From assembly GCA_019930625.1 (NCBI GenBank), contig CP082844.1:1488001-1552000 (forward strand): a stretch of DNA of 64,000 bases, written 5' to 3'. The stretch is from Nocardia asteroides. Lineage in GTDB: Bacteria; Actinomycetota; Actinomycetes; Mycobacteriales; Mycobacteriaceae. Shown piece by piece: positions 1 through 10,481 of the stretch (position 1 is its first letter; every line of letters starts with the position of its first letter). The notes below the pieces were generated by a model. It saw nothing but the letters and a program-made list of their open reading frames with translations. It did no database searches and was not told the DNA's origin. The position numbers and the translations under genes are program-made.

Positions 1-1317
<1,317 letters not shown>

Positions 1318-1552
1318 CTACCTGCCGTACTGAGGCGGTGGCCGGAAGGACAGTCTAGCCGACCCGTCCGCGGCGGCATCGCGGCGGATCTCGTCGTAGG
1401 CTCGACAACCGTGTGGTCGCGGCCGGGCAGGGCTATGGTTGCACGGCACGCCGAGCGGCAGCGCGGCGTGGACGGACGAGCCGCAGCCGGTTCGGCCGCA
1501 ATGGCGAGGGGCCCGACGGTGTCGGCTCGAACCGAGGAGGGTGTACGGCAGC

Positions 1553-2212
1553 TTGAGTACCCATGTTCTCCGCTGCGACGGCGCCCCCGTACCCATCGCG
1601 CTCGCGGCGCTGCCGACCACCCAGACGGCCGCCATCCCCGAGTCGTCCGTGATCGATGAGCTGCTTCCCGTGCTGGCCGCCGACAGCCTGCCGCGGCTGA
1701 TCGTGCTCGGCGAGGACGCCGCGCTGGCCGCGGTGCTCACCCACCTGATGCGCACCGAGCGCCTGCACGTCGAGATCGGCTACGTACCGATCGAGAAGTC
1801 CTACGCTTCGCGCGCCTACCAGACCGGCACCGGCAACGCCGCCGCCAAGCGCGCCATCGAGGGCCGCGCTGTCCAGACGCCGCTGATCCGCGACGACACC
1901 GGCAAGGTGCTCGCGGGCCGAGCCGTGATCACCGGCGTCGGCGGGGAGAAGCTGGAGGGCGAGGCGTACGTCGACGACACGCAACTGTTCTCCGGCAAGG
2001 TGGCGGCCATGCTCGTCTCGCCGTGCCTGGAACCGCCCGGCGTCCGGGCGACCGTGCGCAAAGGCTTCCGCAAGCGGCGCTGGCTGGAGGGGCGAGCGGC
2101 GCAGCTCGGCACGCCCGGCGCCATCGTGACCAGGGACGGCATCCGCGCCGACCGCCCGGTGCCGCGCTCGACTTTCTACCGCCACCACGAACCCTGGCTG
2201 CTTGTGCGATGA
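1553..2212 (+). CDS. Conserved actinobacterial protein, Rv0358-like
   Basis: This is a protein of about 219 residues of unknown function that sits between purA and an M50 peptidase, as Rv0358 does in M. tuberculosis. I chose the TTG at 1553 because GAGGAGG ends 12 bases before it and the product then begins LSTHVLRCDG. The open frame reaches back to 1439, but that stretch looks non-coding. A segment of the form LGEDAALAAVLTHL followed by GTGNAAAKRA loosely recalls the GGDGT/GTGN loops of diacylglycerol/lipid kinases. The glycine-rich nucleotide loop is not intact, so an enzymatic role is not supported. The last bases overlap the peptidase start (ATGA), so the two are translationally coupled. 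Confidence 0.8.
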   Translation: MSTHVLRCDGAPVPIALAALPTTQTAAIPESSVIDELLPVLAADSLPRLIVLGEDAALAAVLTHLMRTERLHVEIGYVPIEKSYASRAYQTGTGNAAAKRAIEGRAVQTPLIRDDTGKVLAGRAVITGVGGEKLEGEAYVDDTQLFSGKVAAMLVSPCLEPPGVRATVRKGFRKRRWLEGRAAQLGTPGAIVTRDGIRADRPVPRSTFYRHHEPWLLVR

Positions 2213-2985
2213 CCATTCCGATCGACCGCAGGTCGCGCGCGGTGCGGCCGAGCCCGGTGTTCCTGCTCGTGATCGCCCTCACCGCCCTCGGCGGTGCGCT
2301 GGCCTGGGATGCCCCGCTGGACTCGACAAGAGCCAAGGCCGGGGTCTTCGTCTTCGTGGTGTTCGGCTGGGTGGTCTCGCTGTGCCTGCACGAGTTCGCG
2401 CACGCGTACACGGCGTGGCGGGCGGGTGATCGTGAGGTCGAGTTGCGCGGCTATCTGACGCTGAACCCGTTGAAGTACAGCCATCCCCTGCTGTCGATCG
2501 TGCTGCCGATGGTGTTCATCGCGCTGGGCGGCATCGGCCTGCCGGGCGGCGCGGTCTACGTGCACACGCACAATGTCGCGCCACGTACGCAGCGGATCAT
2601 CAGCGGTGCGGGGCCCGCCGTGAACGCACTGTGCGCGGTGCTCCTCTTGGTGGTGGTTCAGCTCTGGGGCAGCACCGATTCCCATCCGGCTTTCTGGTTC
2701 GGTGTGAGTTTCCTTGCGTTCCTGCAGATCACCGCGACGCTGCTGAACCTGATCCCACTGCCGGGACTGGACGGTTACGGCATAGTCGAGCCGTCGCTGA
2801 GCTACCAGACCAGACGCTCGCTCGACCAGTTCAAGCCGTTCGGCATGCTGATCCTGTTCGCGCTGCTGTTCACCCCCGCCATCAACGAAGTGTTCTTCGA
2901 CGCGGTGTACGCCCTGTTCGAGCTGTCCGGCGTTCCGTCGGACTGGTCGCGCTACGGCAGCTACCTGACTCGATTCTGGACCTGA
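2209..2985 (+). CDS. Site-2-protease-like M50 zinc metallopeptidase, membrane
   Basis: This 258-residue integral membrane protein carries HEFAH at residues 61-65, the zinc-binding and catalytic HExxH motif inside a hydrophobic helix. The second zinc-site motif NLIPLPGLDG lies near residue 180. That pair defines the M50 (S2P/RseP) family of intramembrane proteases. There are about six hydrophobic segments and no PDZ domain, as in the short Rv0359-type branch. The ATG at 2209 overlaps the stop of the Rv0358-like gene, giving a two-gene operon that ends at the hairpin at 3034-3070. Substrate unknown. The family cleaves transmembrane segments of anti-sigma factors and other membrane proteins. Confidence 0.9.
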   Translation: MTIPIDRRSRAVRPSPVFLLVIALTALGGALAWDAPLDSTRAKAGVFVFVVFGWVVSLCLHEFAHAYTAWRAGDREVELRGYLTLNPLKYSHPLLSIVLPMVFIALGGIGLPGGAVYVHTHNVAPRTQRIISGAGPAVNALCAVLLLVVVQLWGSTDSHPAFWFGVSFLAFLQITATLLNLIPLPGLDGYGIVEPSLSYQTRRSLDQFKPFGMLILFALLFTPAINEVFFDAVYALFELSGVPSDWSRYGSYLTRFWT

Positions 2986-3033
2986 TCCGCGGCTCGAACC
3001 GGCCGACCTGCGACGCTCCGGATATACGCGGGC

Positions 3034-3070
3034 GCAGGGCCGCCCGGTCGAATCGGCCAGGCGGCCCTGC
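3034..3070 (+). terminator. Intrinsic-type terminator after the M50 peptidase gene
   Basis: A perfect 11-bp inverted repeat (GCAGGGCCGCC / GGCGGCCCTGC) with a 15-base loop lies 48 bases past the peptidase stop and is followed by TTCTTC. It ends the rightward Rv0358-like/M50 operon. The rest of the 2986-3318 intergenic stretch, up to the stop of the convergent FUSC gene, shows nothing else I can interpret. Confidence 0.7.
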
Positions 3071-3318
3071 TTCTTCGCTCGCGTCCGATCCGCCCCTTCC
3101 CTGGCCACCACACCCCTTGGCCAAGGAACCATTTCGTCCGCGTGCGAAGCGGTCGACCGCGATTCCCCTCGACTCGCGGTCACATCGCAAAACTACGGCG
3201 GGAAGACGCGCGGAACACGAGTAGCGGACTACCCGAAGATCAATTTTTCGGCGCGCCGCGCCGGACGCGGACCACGGTGCCGGGCGCGAATGTCCGATTA
3301 CCGCTGAGTAGTCCGGGT

Positions 3319-4521
3319 TCAGACCTCGGGCCGCACGTAGGGGTTCTTGACCGTCGGCGGCAGCAGGGCAATCGCCGAGACACGCTGGACGCCGCAGACT
3401 TGCATCAGGTCTACCAGCGTCGAACGCACCTGCGCGAAGACGACGTGGGCCGAAAGTCCCGCGCCCGCTACCAGTTCCGGACGCGCACCCTTCGCGACCG
3501 AGCGCAGTACGCGGGCGGCTTCGGCCCGGTCGGGCTGTTCGCCGGGGTCGGTCAGCATCATCCGGCGCACCACGTCGACGGCCTGGCCGAGGCGCTCCAC
3601 CTCGTCGATCAATCCGGGGTGGAGGATTTCGTCGTCGCGCACCAGAGTCAGCGAGCGCCGCAACAGGACTCGGGTGTTGCGGATGGCATTGTCCAACGGA
3701 TCGGCCGTGGCCCTGATGCGTTCGAGGCGGGAACGGGAGTTCCAGTACAGCGGCGAGATCCGGCTGATCTCGCGGCCGCCCTCCAGAGTCGCGCGCAACG
3801 AGTCGATCTGCGGCTGGGTGGCGCGCATCGCGGTGAGCGCACGGTGCAGCTTCTCCGGATCCTGCTCGAGCAGACCGTCGGCGCAATCGGTGATAGATCT
3901 GCCCATCACGCCGAGAATGTCCGCGGCGAGCGTTCGCGCCCTGCGCACGGGGTGCAGGGGAATCGCGGCGACCACCACCACGCCGACCAGACCGCCCACG
4001 AGGGCGTCGATCATGCGGGAGAAGCCGCCGCCCACCGAGGGCGGCAGCAAAGTCGCCACCAGCACGGCGGAACCCGCCGCCTGCATGGTGATGATCGAAC
4101 CGCCGTCCAGGAACACCGCCGCCGCCATGGCGACCGCGACGACCAGCGCGATCTGCCAGACACCGGTACCCGCGCGGGAGATGAACAAGTCGCCGATGCC
4201 GATGCCGACCGCGACGCCGACCACCAGCTCCACCGAGCGGCGCAACCGGGCGCCGAAGGAGATGCCGATCGACACCACTGCGGCCGTCGGCGCGAAGAAC
4301 GGCAACGCGTGGCCGATGACGTGGTGGGCGAGGAACCAGGCCAGCGCGGCGCCGACCGAACACTGGATGATCGGCAGCACCGACCGGCGCAGCCGCGCCC
4401 AAGAAGTGCGCAGCCTCGCCATACTGCTCGCGCGGGCGACGCCGACGCGGGAATCGGGCGCCAGCCCGCCGGTCAACCGGCCGCCGCTGCTCCTGGAATC
4501 ATTACGCGATGCTGCGCTCAC
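3319..4521 (-). CDS. FUSC family (aromatic acid exporter-like) membrane protein
   Basis: A 400-residue protein with an N-terminal block of about six hydrophobic helices (residues 45-200, starting LPIIQCSVGAALAWFLAHHV) and a long, largely helical cytoplasmic C-terminal half. This is the layout of the FUSC/ArAE family, half-transporter-like proteins related to fusaric acid and aromatic acid exporters. The transported compound cannot be read from the sequence. The annotated GTG start lies six bases after the stop of the DUF3151 gene, so the two form an operon. An in-frame ATG at about residue 34 (MARLRTSW) is an alternative start. Confidence 0.85.
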   Translation of the reverse strand: MSAASRNDSRSSGGRLTGGLAPDSRVGVARASSMARLRTSWARLRRSVLPIIQCSVGAALAWFLAHHVIGHALPFFAPTAAVVSIGISFGARLRRSVELVVGVAVGIGIGDLFISRAGTGVWQIALVVAVAMAAAVFLDGGSIITMQAAGSAVLVATLLPPSVGGGFSRMIDALVGGLVGVVVVAAIPLHPVRRARTLAADILGVMGRSITDCADGLLEQDPEKLHRALTAMRATQPQIDSLRATLEGGREISRISPLYWNSRSRLERIRATADPLDNAIRNTRVLLRRSLTLVRDDEILHPGLIDEVERLGQAVDVVRRMMLTDPGEQPDRAEAARVLRSVAKGARPELVAGAGLSAHVVFAQVRSTLVDLMQVCGVQRVSAIALLPPTVKNPYVRPEV

Positions 4522-4527
4522 TACGGC

Positions 4528-4980
4528 TCAGTCGAGACCCAGCTCCGCGGCCGCCCGGGGGTCGCAGTCTTCCAGCAGGTCGAGGCAGCGCGCGTACTCC
4601 TCGGTCTCACCGATCGCCTTGGCGGCGCGGGCCAGCGCGCCCACGCTGCGCAGGAAGCCCCGATTGGGCTCGTGGCTCCACGGCACCGGCCCGAAGCCCT
4701 TCCAGCCGTTGCGGCGCAGCAGGTCCAGGCCGCGGTGATAGCCGGTGCGGGCGAACGCGTACGCGGCGACGATGTCGTGGTTGACCGCGTCGTCCTGGGC
4801 TTCGCCGCGACTCAGCGCCGCTTCGGCGAGGTGCGCCCATGCGATCGAGGCGGCCGGGTGATCGGCCGCGACCCGCACCGGATCGGCGTTGTCGAGCAGC
4901 GCGTCCTCGGCGTCGGAGATTTCGGGTAGCAGTACCGGTTGCGGTCCGAGCAGGTCACCGAACGAGGTCATGCGGTTCAT
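4528..4980 (-). CDS. DUF3151 family protein (Rv0360c-like)
   Basis: A small soluble protein of 150 residues, starting MNRMTSFGDLLG; the second ATG at 4971 is an equally possible start and neither has a clear ribosome site. The C-terminal half, with GYHRGLDLLRRNGWKG, PWSHEPNRGFLRS and RCLDLLEDCDP, is typical of the actinobacterial DUF3151 family, and the position next to the Rv0361-like gene matches Rv0360c. Function unknown. The much longer open frame running upstream to 5883 lies under the Rv0361-like gene and is not coding. Confidence 0.85.
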   Translation of the reverse strand: MNRMTSFGDLLGPQPVLLPEISDAEDALLDNADPVRVAADHPAASIAWAHLAEAALSRGEAQDDAVNHDIVAAYAFARTGYHRGLDLLRRNGWKGFGPVPWSHEPNRGFLRSVGALARAAKAIGETEEYARCLDLLEDCDPRAAAELGLD

Positions 4981-5204
4981 TGTGCACCGCAGGCCGATTT
5001 GCCCGATAGGCGGCTGCCTCTGCTCCAGCTCGCGTTCCGCTCTCTCCGGCGCGAGCCGAGCACGGATTTCGGTCCGGTCGCGGCTCGTCGTGCGGGACGG
5101 TCGGCGCCGGTTCGGCTCGGCGTGGGTTGATGACGGACTTCGGCGGGCCGCGCCCATTAGGCTGGCCGTCGAGTTCAACAGTTCCGCCTTAGCGAGGGGT
5201 GTGC

Positions 5205-7556
5205 GTGTCCGACCCGAACGACGAGAAGAACACGGCGCGTGACAGTGCCGGACCGGCCGACACGGCAGGGGCCGACGCACGCCCTGGCGCCGCCACCCAA
5301 CGTATTCCCGCCCCGGGCAAGAGCGCTGCGGATTCATCGGCTGCCCCCACCGAACGCATCGCCAAGACGCAGCGGCCGGGCGGCGAGAAGGCGCCGACCG
5401 GTCGCGACACCCCGGACGCTTCCCCGGCGGCATCGAAGGCGGACGCGGGCGCCGGTGGTCCGGCCGCCGGCGCGGCGCACGCAGAAGACCCGAAACCGGC
5501 AGCAACCGATAACGCGAATCCGGCGATGCCGAAACCGGTGACCCGCCCCGCGGACGGCACGAACTCCTTGGCCTCCGCCCCCGCGAACCCGGCCGCCCCC
5601 GCGAATCCGGCCGCCTCCGCGTCGGCGAACACCACCGCGAAGAATGTTCGCCCGGCACAGCAGACCTCACCCGGGCTCGGAGCGTGGAGCGGCACGAGGC
5701 CCGCCGCCCCCGCCAGGAAGAAGTCCCCGAACCAGCCCGCTTCACGTCCGGCCGCGCCGAGTTCCCCCGCGACCGGTGTTTCCGGTGGTTCGGGCGCATC
5801 CGCCGCCGGCGGCCCCGGCGCACCGGTCCCCGGCTCCGGAGGCGGCGCGAAGACGCCTTCCTCCGGCCCGGTCCCGAACTCACCGGCTACGGACAACGCA
5901 CGTACCGGCGCGGCGGGTAGCGCAGACAAGTCGAAGCCCCCTGCTACCGGTTCGGCGGCTCCTACTTCCGCGTCGACCGGACCAGCCGTCCAGCCGAAGA
6001 CCGGACCGAATACGCCGACCTCTTCCGGGCCCGCCGCATCGCCCGCACCCGGCGCCGCGGGCACGGCGCGTTCCGAATCGGCGAGCACCGGCAAGGCGAA
6101 CGCCGCGCCCGAGGAATCCCGCGCCGACGCGGGCACGCCGGGCGCCGACGCGGAGACGACCGCGATCGATCGGACGTCCGCGTCGAAGCGGCCGGAGGGC
6201 GGTAGCGATACGACTGCCGACACCCCGAAGGCCGGTTCCGCAGAGGCGCGCACCGTGGTGATCAAGCGGGATCAGTTGCCGTCCGCCACCACGCGGGGTT
6301 CGGCAGCAGCGAGCGGCTCCGACGCGAAAGAGTCCGCGAAGCAACGGGAGCAACCCGCCGCGGACAAGACGGCGCCCGGCTCGGCCGCGAAAGCCGCCGC
6401 CGCCGCGAAGACCGAAGCGGCCGAGCCCGCCGAGGCTGCGCCGGGTTCGTCGGCGGGCACAACCCGGAGCGGGAAAGCCGCGGCGAGCGATTCCGATTCG
6501 CCCAGCGGCGCCGCCGAGACGGCGGCACCCCCGCAGGGCGGCCCCGCTCCGGCGGGCGAAGGCGCGACCGTCGTGATGCGCAAGCCGCAGCCGCCGGCCG
6601 GGCAGGCGGGTCCGGGCTCGGCGACCGCCGCTGAGCCCACCCAGGGAAACGAGCAGAACCCACCCGGTTCCGATGACGTGACGATGGCGATGCCGGTCGT
6701 CGGCCTGGACGACGCGAAGACCGTCGCGCTCCCCATCCAGCGCCCCGCGGACGGCGGCAGGCCGGGGACCGATCGCGTGGTCGCGCCGCCCGCGGGACCG
6801 GTGCCGATCACGAAGCCGCCGAGCACGCCGCGTCCGGCCTCCGGGCCCAAGCAGTCCGGTCCGTCCGGTCCGCAAGGTCCCTCGGCCCCGCCGCAGCACG
6901 GACCGGGAGTCGAGGAGACCCGGCCGTCGCCGCAGCGCTCCCAGGGCAGACCGCGACAGGTGGCTACCGCACCGTCGCCCGCCGACGTCCAGCAGACCGT
7001 GCCCGCGCAATCCATGGCCGGTCCGCGGGCGCCGCACACCCGGCCCGTCGCGCCGCCGCAGCGGATCGCCCCTGCTCCGCAGCCCGGCGCCGGGGCGTCC
7101 GCCACCGGGTCCGCCGGGATCAATCGCCGACTCCTCGGGGTGGGCGCCGCGGTCGTGCTGGTGGTCGCGCTCGTCGCGGCGATCGTGGCGCTGGTCACCA
7201 TGACCGGAGAAGACTCCCCCGAGACCCAGGTGCGCGGCGCGATCACCAGCTACACCGAGGCACTGCGGGCCGGCGACCTGGAGGCGCTGCGCTCCAGCAC
7301 CTGCGGTCCTCTGCACGACTTCTATCAGGGCATTCCGAGTGACCAGTTCGCGGGCGTGCACAAGTTGTCGATGGAGCGCAAGAACATTCCGGTGGTCGAC
7401 AGCGTCGACGCCATCCGCATCACCGACGACACCGCCATCGCCCAGGCCACGGTGTACACCGAGGCCGACCCGGCGAAGCGGTCGGCACGCACCTTCGATC
7501 TACAGCGCACCGACGGCGGATGGAAGGTTTGCGACCCGCCCTCCGGCACGCAGTAA
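5205..7556 (+). CDS. Rv0361-like single-pass membrane protein with giant disordered N-terminus
   Basis: This protein has about 783 residues. Roughly the first 640 are low-complexity Ala/Pro/Gly/Ser/Lys sequence, predicted cytoplasmic and disordered. A transmembrane helix follows (about 643-666, LLGVGAAVVLVVALVAAIVA), then a small C-terminal domain of about 115 residues with two cysteines, probably outside the membrane. The C-terminal domain and the neighbours identify it as Rv0361-like; the M. tuberculosis protein is only about 275 residues, so the disordered part is greatly expanded. The tail repeatedly carries short threonine motifs such as ATQRI, PTERI, RTVVIKR and ATVVMRK. I chose GTG 5205 (VSDPNDEKN) over GTG 5199 because GCGAGGGG is then correctly spaced. 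Function unknown. Confidence 0.82.
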   Translation: MSDPNDEKNTARDSAGPADTAGADARPGAATQRIPAPGKSAADSSAAPTERIAKTQRPGGEKAPTGRDTPDASPAASKADAGAGGPAAGAAHAEDPKPAATDNANPAMPKPVTRPADGTNSLASAPANPAAPANPAASASANTTAKNVRPAQQTSPGLGAWSGTRPAAPARKKSPNQPASRPAAPSSPATGVSGGSGASAAGGPGAPVPGSGGGAKTPSSGPVPNSPATDNARTGAAGSADKSKPPATGSAAPTSASTGPAVQPKTGPNTPTSSGPAASPAPGAAGTARSESASTGKANAAPEESRADAGTPGADAETTAIDRTSASKRPEGGSDTTADTPKAGSAEARTVVIKRDQLPSATTRGSAAASGSDAKESAKQREQPAADKTAPGSAAKAAAAAKTEAAEPAEAAPGSSAGTTRSGKAAASDSDSPSGAAETAAPPQGGPAPAGEGATVVMRKPQPPAGQAGPGSATAAEPTQGNEQNPPGSDDVTMAMPVVGLDDAKTVALPIQRPADGGRPGTDRVVAPPAGPVPITKPPSTPRPASGPKQSGPSGPQGPSAPPQHGPGVEETRPSPQRSQGRPRQVATAPSPADVQQTVPAQSMAGPRAPHTRPVAPPQRIAPAPQPGAGASATGSAGINRRLLGVGAAVVLVVALVAAIVALVTMTGEDSPETQVRGAITSYTEALRAGDLEALRSSTCGPLHDFYQGIPSDQFAGVHKLSMERKNIPVVDSVDAIRITDDTAIAQATVYTEADPAKRSARTFDLQRTDGGWKVCDPPSGTQ

Positions 7557-7672
7557 CCACTCAGCCACGCGATAGCCGACACGCATCGATGCCGGTCGCG
7601 CATATCACACACACCTGGTCAATGGTCCGGCTCGGCAGTAGCATGGCCCGGATCATGAGCAGGGAACAGACG

Positions 7673-8722
7673 ATGGCGCGGCCGGATGTCGCTGTCGCTG
7701 CGGCGACGCCGGCCGGACAGCGATTCCGGGTGCGTGACCATTACGAGGTGGGCCGGGAGAAGGTCCGGGAGTTCGCGCGCGCGGTACAGAATCACCACGC
7801 GGCGCATCAGCGCGACGGCGATGCTCGCGCCCTCGGGTATCCCGGGATCATCGCGCCGCCGACCTTCGCCTCGGTGATCGGGATGACCGGGACCAGGGCG
7901 CTGCTCGACTCGGTACTCACCGACTACGACCTGTCCCAGTTCTTGCAGACCGACCAGGTCTTCGAGATCTATCGCCCGATCCTGGCCGGCGACCGGGTGC
8001 GCAGCGAGATAGTCGTCGAGTCGATCCGCCGCTTCGGTGACAACGACTTCATCGTGGTGCGCTTCGCGCTGAGCAACCGGCACGGCGACGTCGCCATCGT
8101 CGGGTCGACCACGATCGTCGCGCGCCGCGGCGCCGAGGCCGACGCCGCCTTGAACGACGTGGTCGAGAACATCATGATGCACGGGCGCCCGGCCGAGTCC
8201 GATTCCGCCGGAGCCACCGTCGGCTCCAACGACGCCCTGGTGCCGCTCGGCGTCGGTCCCTTGGTCGAGCCGCACGAACACGAGAACGCGCCGGTGCACA
8301 CGCTGCCGTCGTTCGACGAGCTCGCCCCGGGCGACCAGCTCCCCGACGGCTCCTTCCGGCTGACCCGCGGCGACCTGGCGAACTACGCGGGCGTGTCCGG
8401 CGATGCCAATCCGATCCACTTCAGCGATCACGCCGCACAGATCGCCGGGCTACCGACCGTCGTCGCGCACGGCATGCTGACCATGGGCTTGGCCGGTGGC
8501 TATCTCACCGCGTGGCTGGGCGATCCGACCGCCATCCGCAAGTTCAGTGTGCGGTTCTCCGGCTTCGTCCCGGTCGCCGCCGACGCGGCGAGCACGGTCG
8601 AGTTCACCGGCCGGATCAAGTCCCTGGACCCTGGTAGCCGCACCGCGACGATCCTGCTCGGCGGTTCTTCCGAAGGACGCAAGCTGTTCGGTCGCGCGCT
8701 GGCCGAGGTCCGGCTGCGCTAG
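7673..8722 (+). CDS. Fused HadA/HadB-type (3R)-hydroxyacyl dehydratase, double hotdog
   Basis: A 349-residue protein with two hotdog folds in tandem. The N-terminal MaoC-like domain (about 20-170, with FEIYRPILAGDRV) resembles HadA/HadC. The C-terminal domain carries the R-hydratase motif YAGVSGDANPIH at 238-249, whose Asp244 and His249 are the catalytic pair of the MaoC/HadB family. The usual reaction is dehydration of (3R)-hydroxyacyl-ACP or -CoA in FAS-II/mycolic acid elongation or hydration of enoyl-CoA; which substrate applies here is not visible. The ATG at 7673 is chosen because AGGGA lies seven bases upstream. It is convergent with the DUF4185 gene nine bases away. Confidence 0.85.
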   Translation: MARPDVAVAAATPAGQRFRVRDHYEVGREKVREFARAVQNHHAAHQRDGDARALGYPGIIAPPTFASVIGMTGTRALLDSVLTDYDLSQFLQTDQVFEIYRPILAGDRVRSEIVVESIRRFGDNDFIVVRFALSNRHGDVAIVGSTTIVARRGAEADAALNDVVENIMMHGRPAESDSAGATVGSNDALVPLGVGPLVEPHEHENAPVHTLPSFDELAPGDQLPDGSFRLTRGDLANYAGVSGDANPIHFSDHAAQIAGLPTVVAHGMLTMGLAGGYLTAWLGDPTAIRKFSVRFSGFVPVAADAASTVEFTGRIKSLDPGSRTATILLGGSSEGRKLFGRALAEVRLR

Positions 8723-8731
8723 GCGACCTGA

Positions 8732-10198
8732 TCACTCGGCAAAGACCGAGTGCATCAGGTAGACGTTGTAGTCGTTCCAGGTCGACATGGTGAAGTAGAA
8801 GTCCGATCCCGAAGACCAGGGGTGGATGAACCCGCCGTAGAGCTCCGGATAGTTCAGCACGGACACCGTAGGCGTGCTCTGCGACCACACACCCTGCGGT
8901 GCGTCCGCCTCACGCACGACGATGGCGGCCTTCGCCGTGTCCAGATAGCTCATCTGCCAGACGTCGCGGGCGGCGTCGTAGCGCACGGAGAGTTCTCCGG
9001 CAGGGCCGTCGACGATCGGCGTGGCCGAGGCGAACCCGCCGACCGGCGTCCACACGCCGTCGCGCCAGTACTGGTAGGCGGTGGTGTTGAGGATCTGGTC
9101 CTCGGGCACCCGGGCCAGGCCGACCGCGCCGAGCCGGGTATTGGGCGTGCCGAACATGTACACGTAACCGCCCTGCGGAACCATCGCGCTCACTTGGAAA
9201 TTGGCGAGACCGAAGATGTTGTCCCAGCGTGCGTGCGGATCCTTCGTCCAGGTCTGCCCGTGGTCGTCGGAGTAGGCGATGCCGCCGTAGTTGGTGAAGA
9301 ACGTGCCGGGGAGGCTGTTCCAGGTCCGAATGGACATGTAACTCAGGTACTGTCGCCCGCCGAGCGCGAAACCCGACGTCGGAATGGTGGTGACCTCGAC
9401 GTTGTCGAGTTTGCGGCTGGAGAGCACCTCGGCGGCGTGGCAGCGGTCGTCGGTGACCATCCGGTCGAAGCTCACGCCGTCGGCGAGGTCGCGGTCTGTG
9501 CTGAAGGCGAGCACGTTGCTGCGCCAATCCAGCCCCATGCCGCCCGGTGGATGGAAGCCGCGCCCAACGGTGTCGCCGAACGCGGCCGCGATCTCGCCCG
9601 GCGCGCTCTCCCACATGATGCCGAGGTCGGTGCCGTCCACCTGCCACCGTTTATCGGTGCGGTTCACCGAGTTCGCGCCGGTCAGCTTCGCCACCTCGCG
9701 GGCGGGGCCCAAGCGCGGCGCGGGCCGGGCGGGCGACTGCGCCGCGGGTTCGACCGGCGGCCGGATCGGCGCGGGCGGCGCGGGCACCGGGCCGGGAGCA
9801 GGACCGGGCCCTGGAATCGCGAAGTGGAACGGTTTGGGATTCAACAGGATCTCCGGAACCCCGAGCTGGGCGGCGAGACCGGGCGGCGCGCCGGGCAGAT
9901 CGGTGAGATCCGGGCAGGGACTGGTGCAGGGGTCCGGGGGAAGCTCCATCCGCGTCCGCTTCGGCACGGTTTCCGGCGCCTGCGCCGGGAGCACGGTGAC
10001 CACCGGATAGGGGATCGGCACCTCCAGCGTCTTGGGCACCAGCGGCTCGTGGGTCGCCACCGGGTCGGTCGCGCACGGGCCAACTCCGGCTGGGCTGTCG
10101 GTCGCTTCCGGCGCGGCGGCGGCAGGCCCGTCGGCGTAGACGAGCACTCCCGCGCCGACAACGACCGCACCAACCGCGGCCAGCATTCGCATCGCCAT
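8732..10198 (-). CDS. Exported DUF4185 domain protein
   Basis: A 488-residue secreted protein. The N-terminus (MAMRMLAAVGAVVVGAGVLVYADGPAAAAPEA) is a signal peptide with a likely cut after AAA. A proline-rich linker of about 130 residues follows. From about residue 170 to the end is a DUF4185 domain, a probable beta-propeller-like fold, with repeated blocks such as NYGGIAYSDDHGQTW and FIHPWSSGSDFYFTMSTWN. Family members are found in mycobacterial and nocardial secretomes with no settled function; the Asp-box-like SDDHGQTW resembles sialidase-fold repeats. I chose ATG 10198 because GAGGGG sits six bases upstream. Longer in-frame starts would bury the signal peptide. Confidence 0.82.
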   Translation of the reverse strand: MAMRMLAAVGAVVVGAGVLVYADGPAAAAPEATDSPAGVGPCATDPVATHEPLVPKTLEVPIPYPVVTVLPAQAPETVPKRTRMELPPDPCTSPCPDLTDLPGAPPGLAAQLGVPEILLNPKPFHFAIPGPGPAPGPVPAPPAPIRPPVEPAAQSPARPAPRLGPAREVAKLTGANSVNRTDKRWQVDGTDLGIMWESAPGEIAAAFGDTVGRGFHPPGGMGLDWRSNVLAFSTDRDLADGVSFDRMVTDDRCHAAEVLSSRKLDNVEVTTIPTSGFALGGRQYLSYMSIRTWNSLPGTFFTNYGGIAYSDDHGQTWTKDPHARWDNIFGLANFQVSAMVPQGGYVYMFGTPNTRLGAVGLARVPEDQILNTTAYQYWRDGVWTPVGGFASATPIVDGPAGELSVRYDAARDVWQMSYLDTAKAAIVVREADAPQGVWSQSTPTVSVLNYPELYGGFIHPWSSGSDFYFTMSTWNDYNVYLMHSVFAE

Positions 10199-10481
10199 TG
10201 CAAACCCCTCGAAATCCATTGCGGACACGAAACTCGCGGACACGAACCAGCGGAACGACCCTACCCCGTTCGAGTTTCGGATACGGCCGACCGACACGCC
10301 GAATAAAAAGCATGAGATTGCTTCATTTTGTCCAGCGGGACACGGCAACCCTGCTAGCGTCCACTCCGCGACGACTCCTGTCGGGGAGAGTGGCCGTCCG
10401 GAGCACCGCTCCGGGTCATAGTTCGAACCCGTTGCCGCCGAGTGTGTCCGACGCGCCCGGCGCCGACCGAAAACGGATCAC

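Noticed and set aside
1439-1552. N-terminal extension of the Rv0358-like frame
   Set aside because: Sequence is Arg/Pro-rich without family character, and the GAGGAGG site fits the TTG at 1553.
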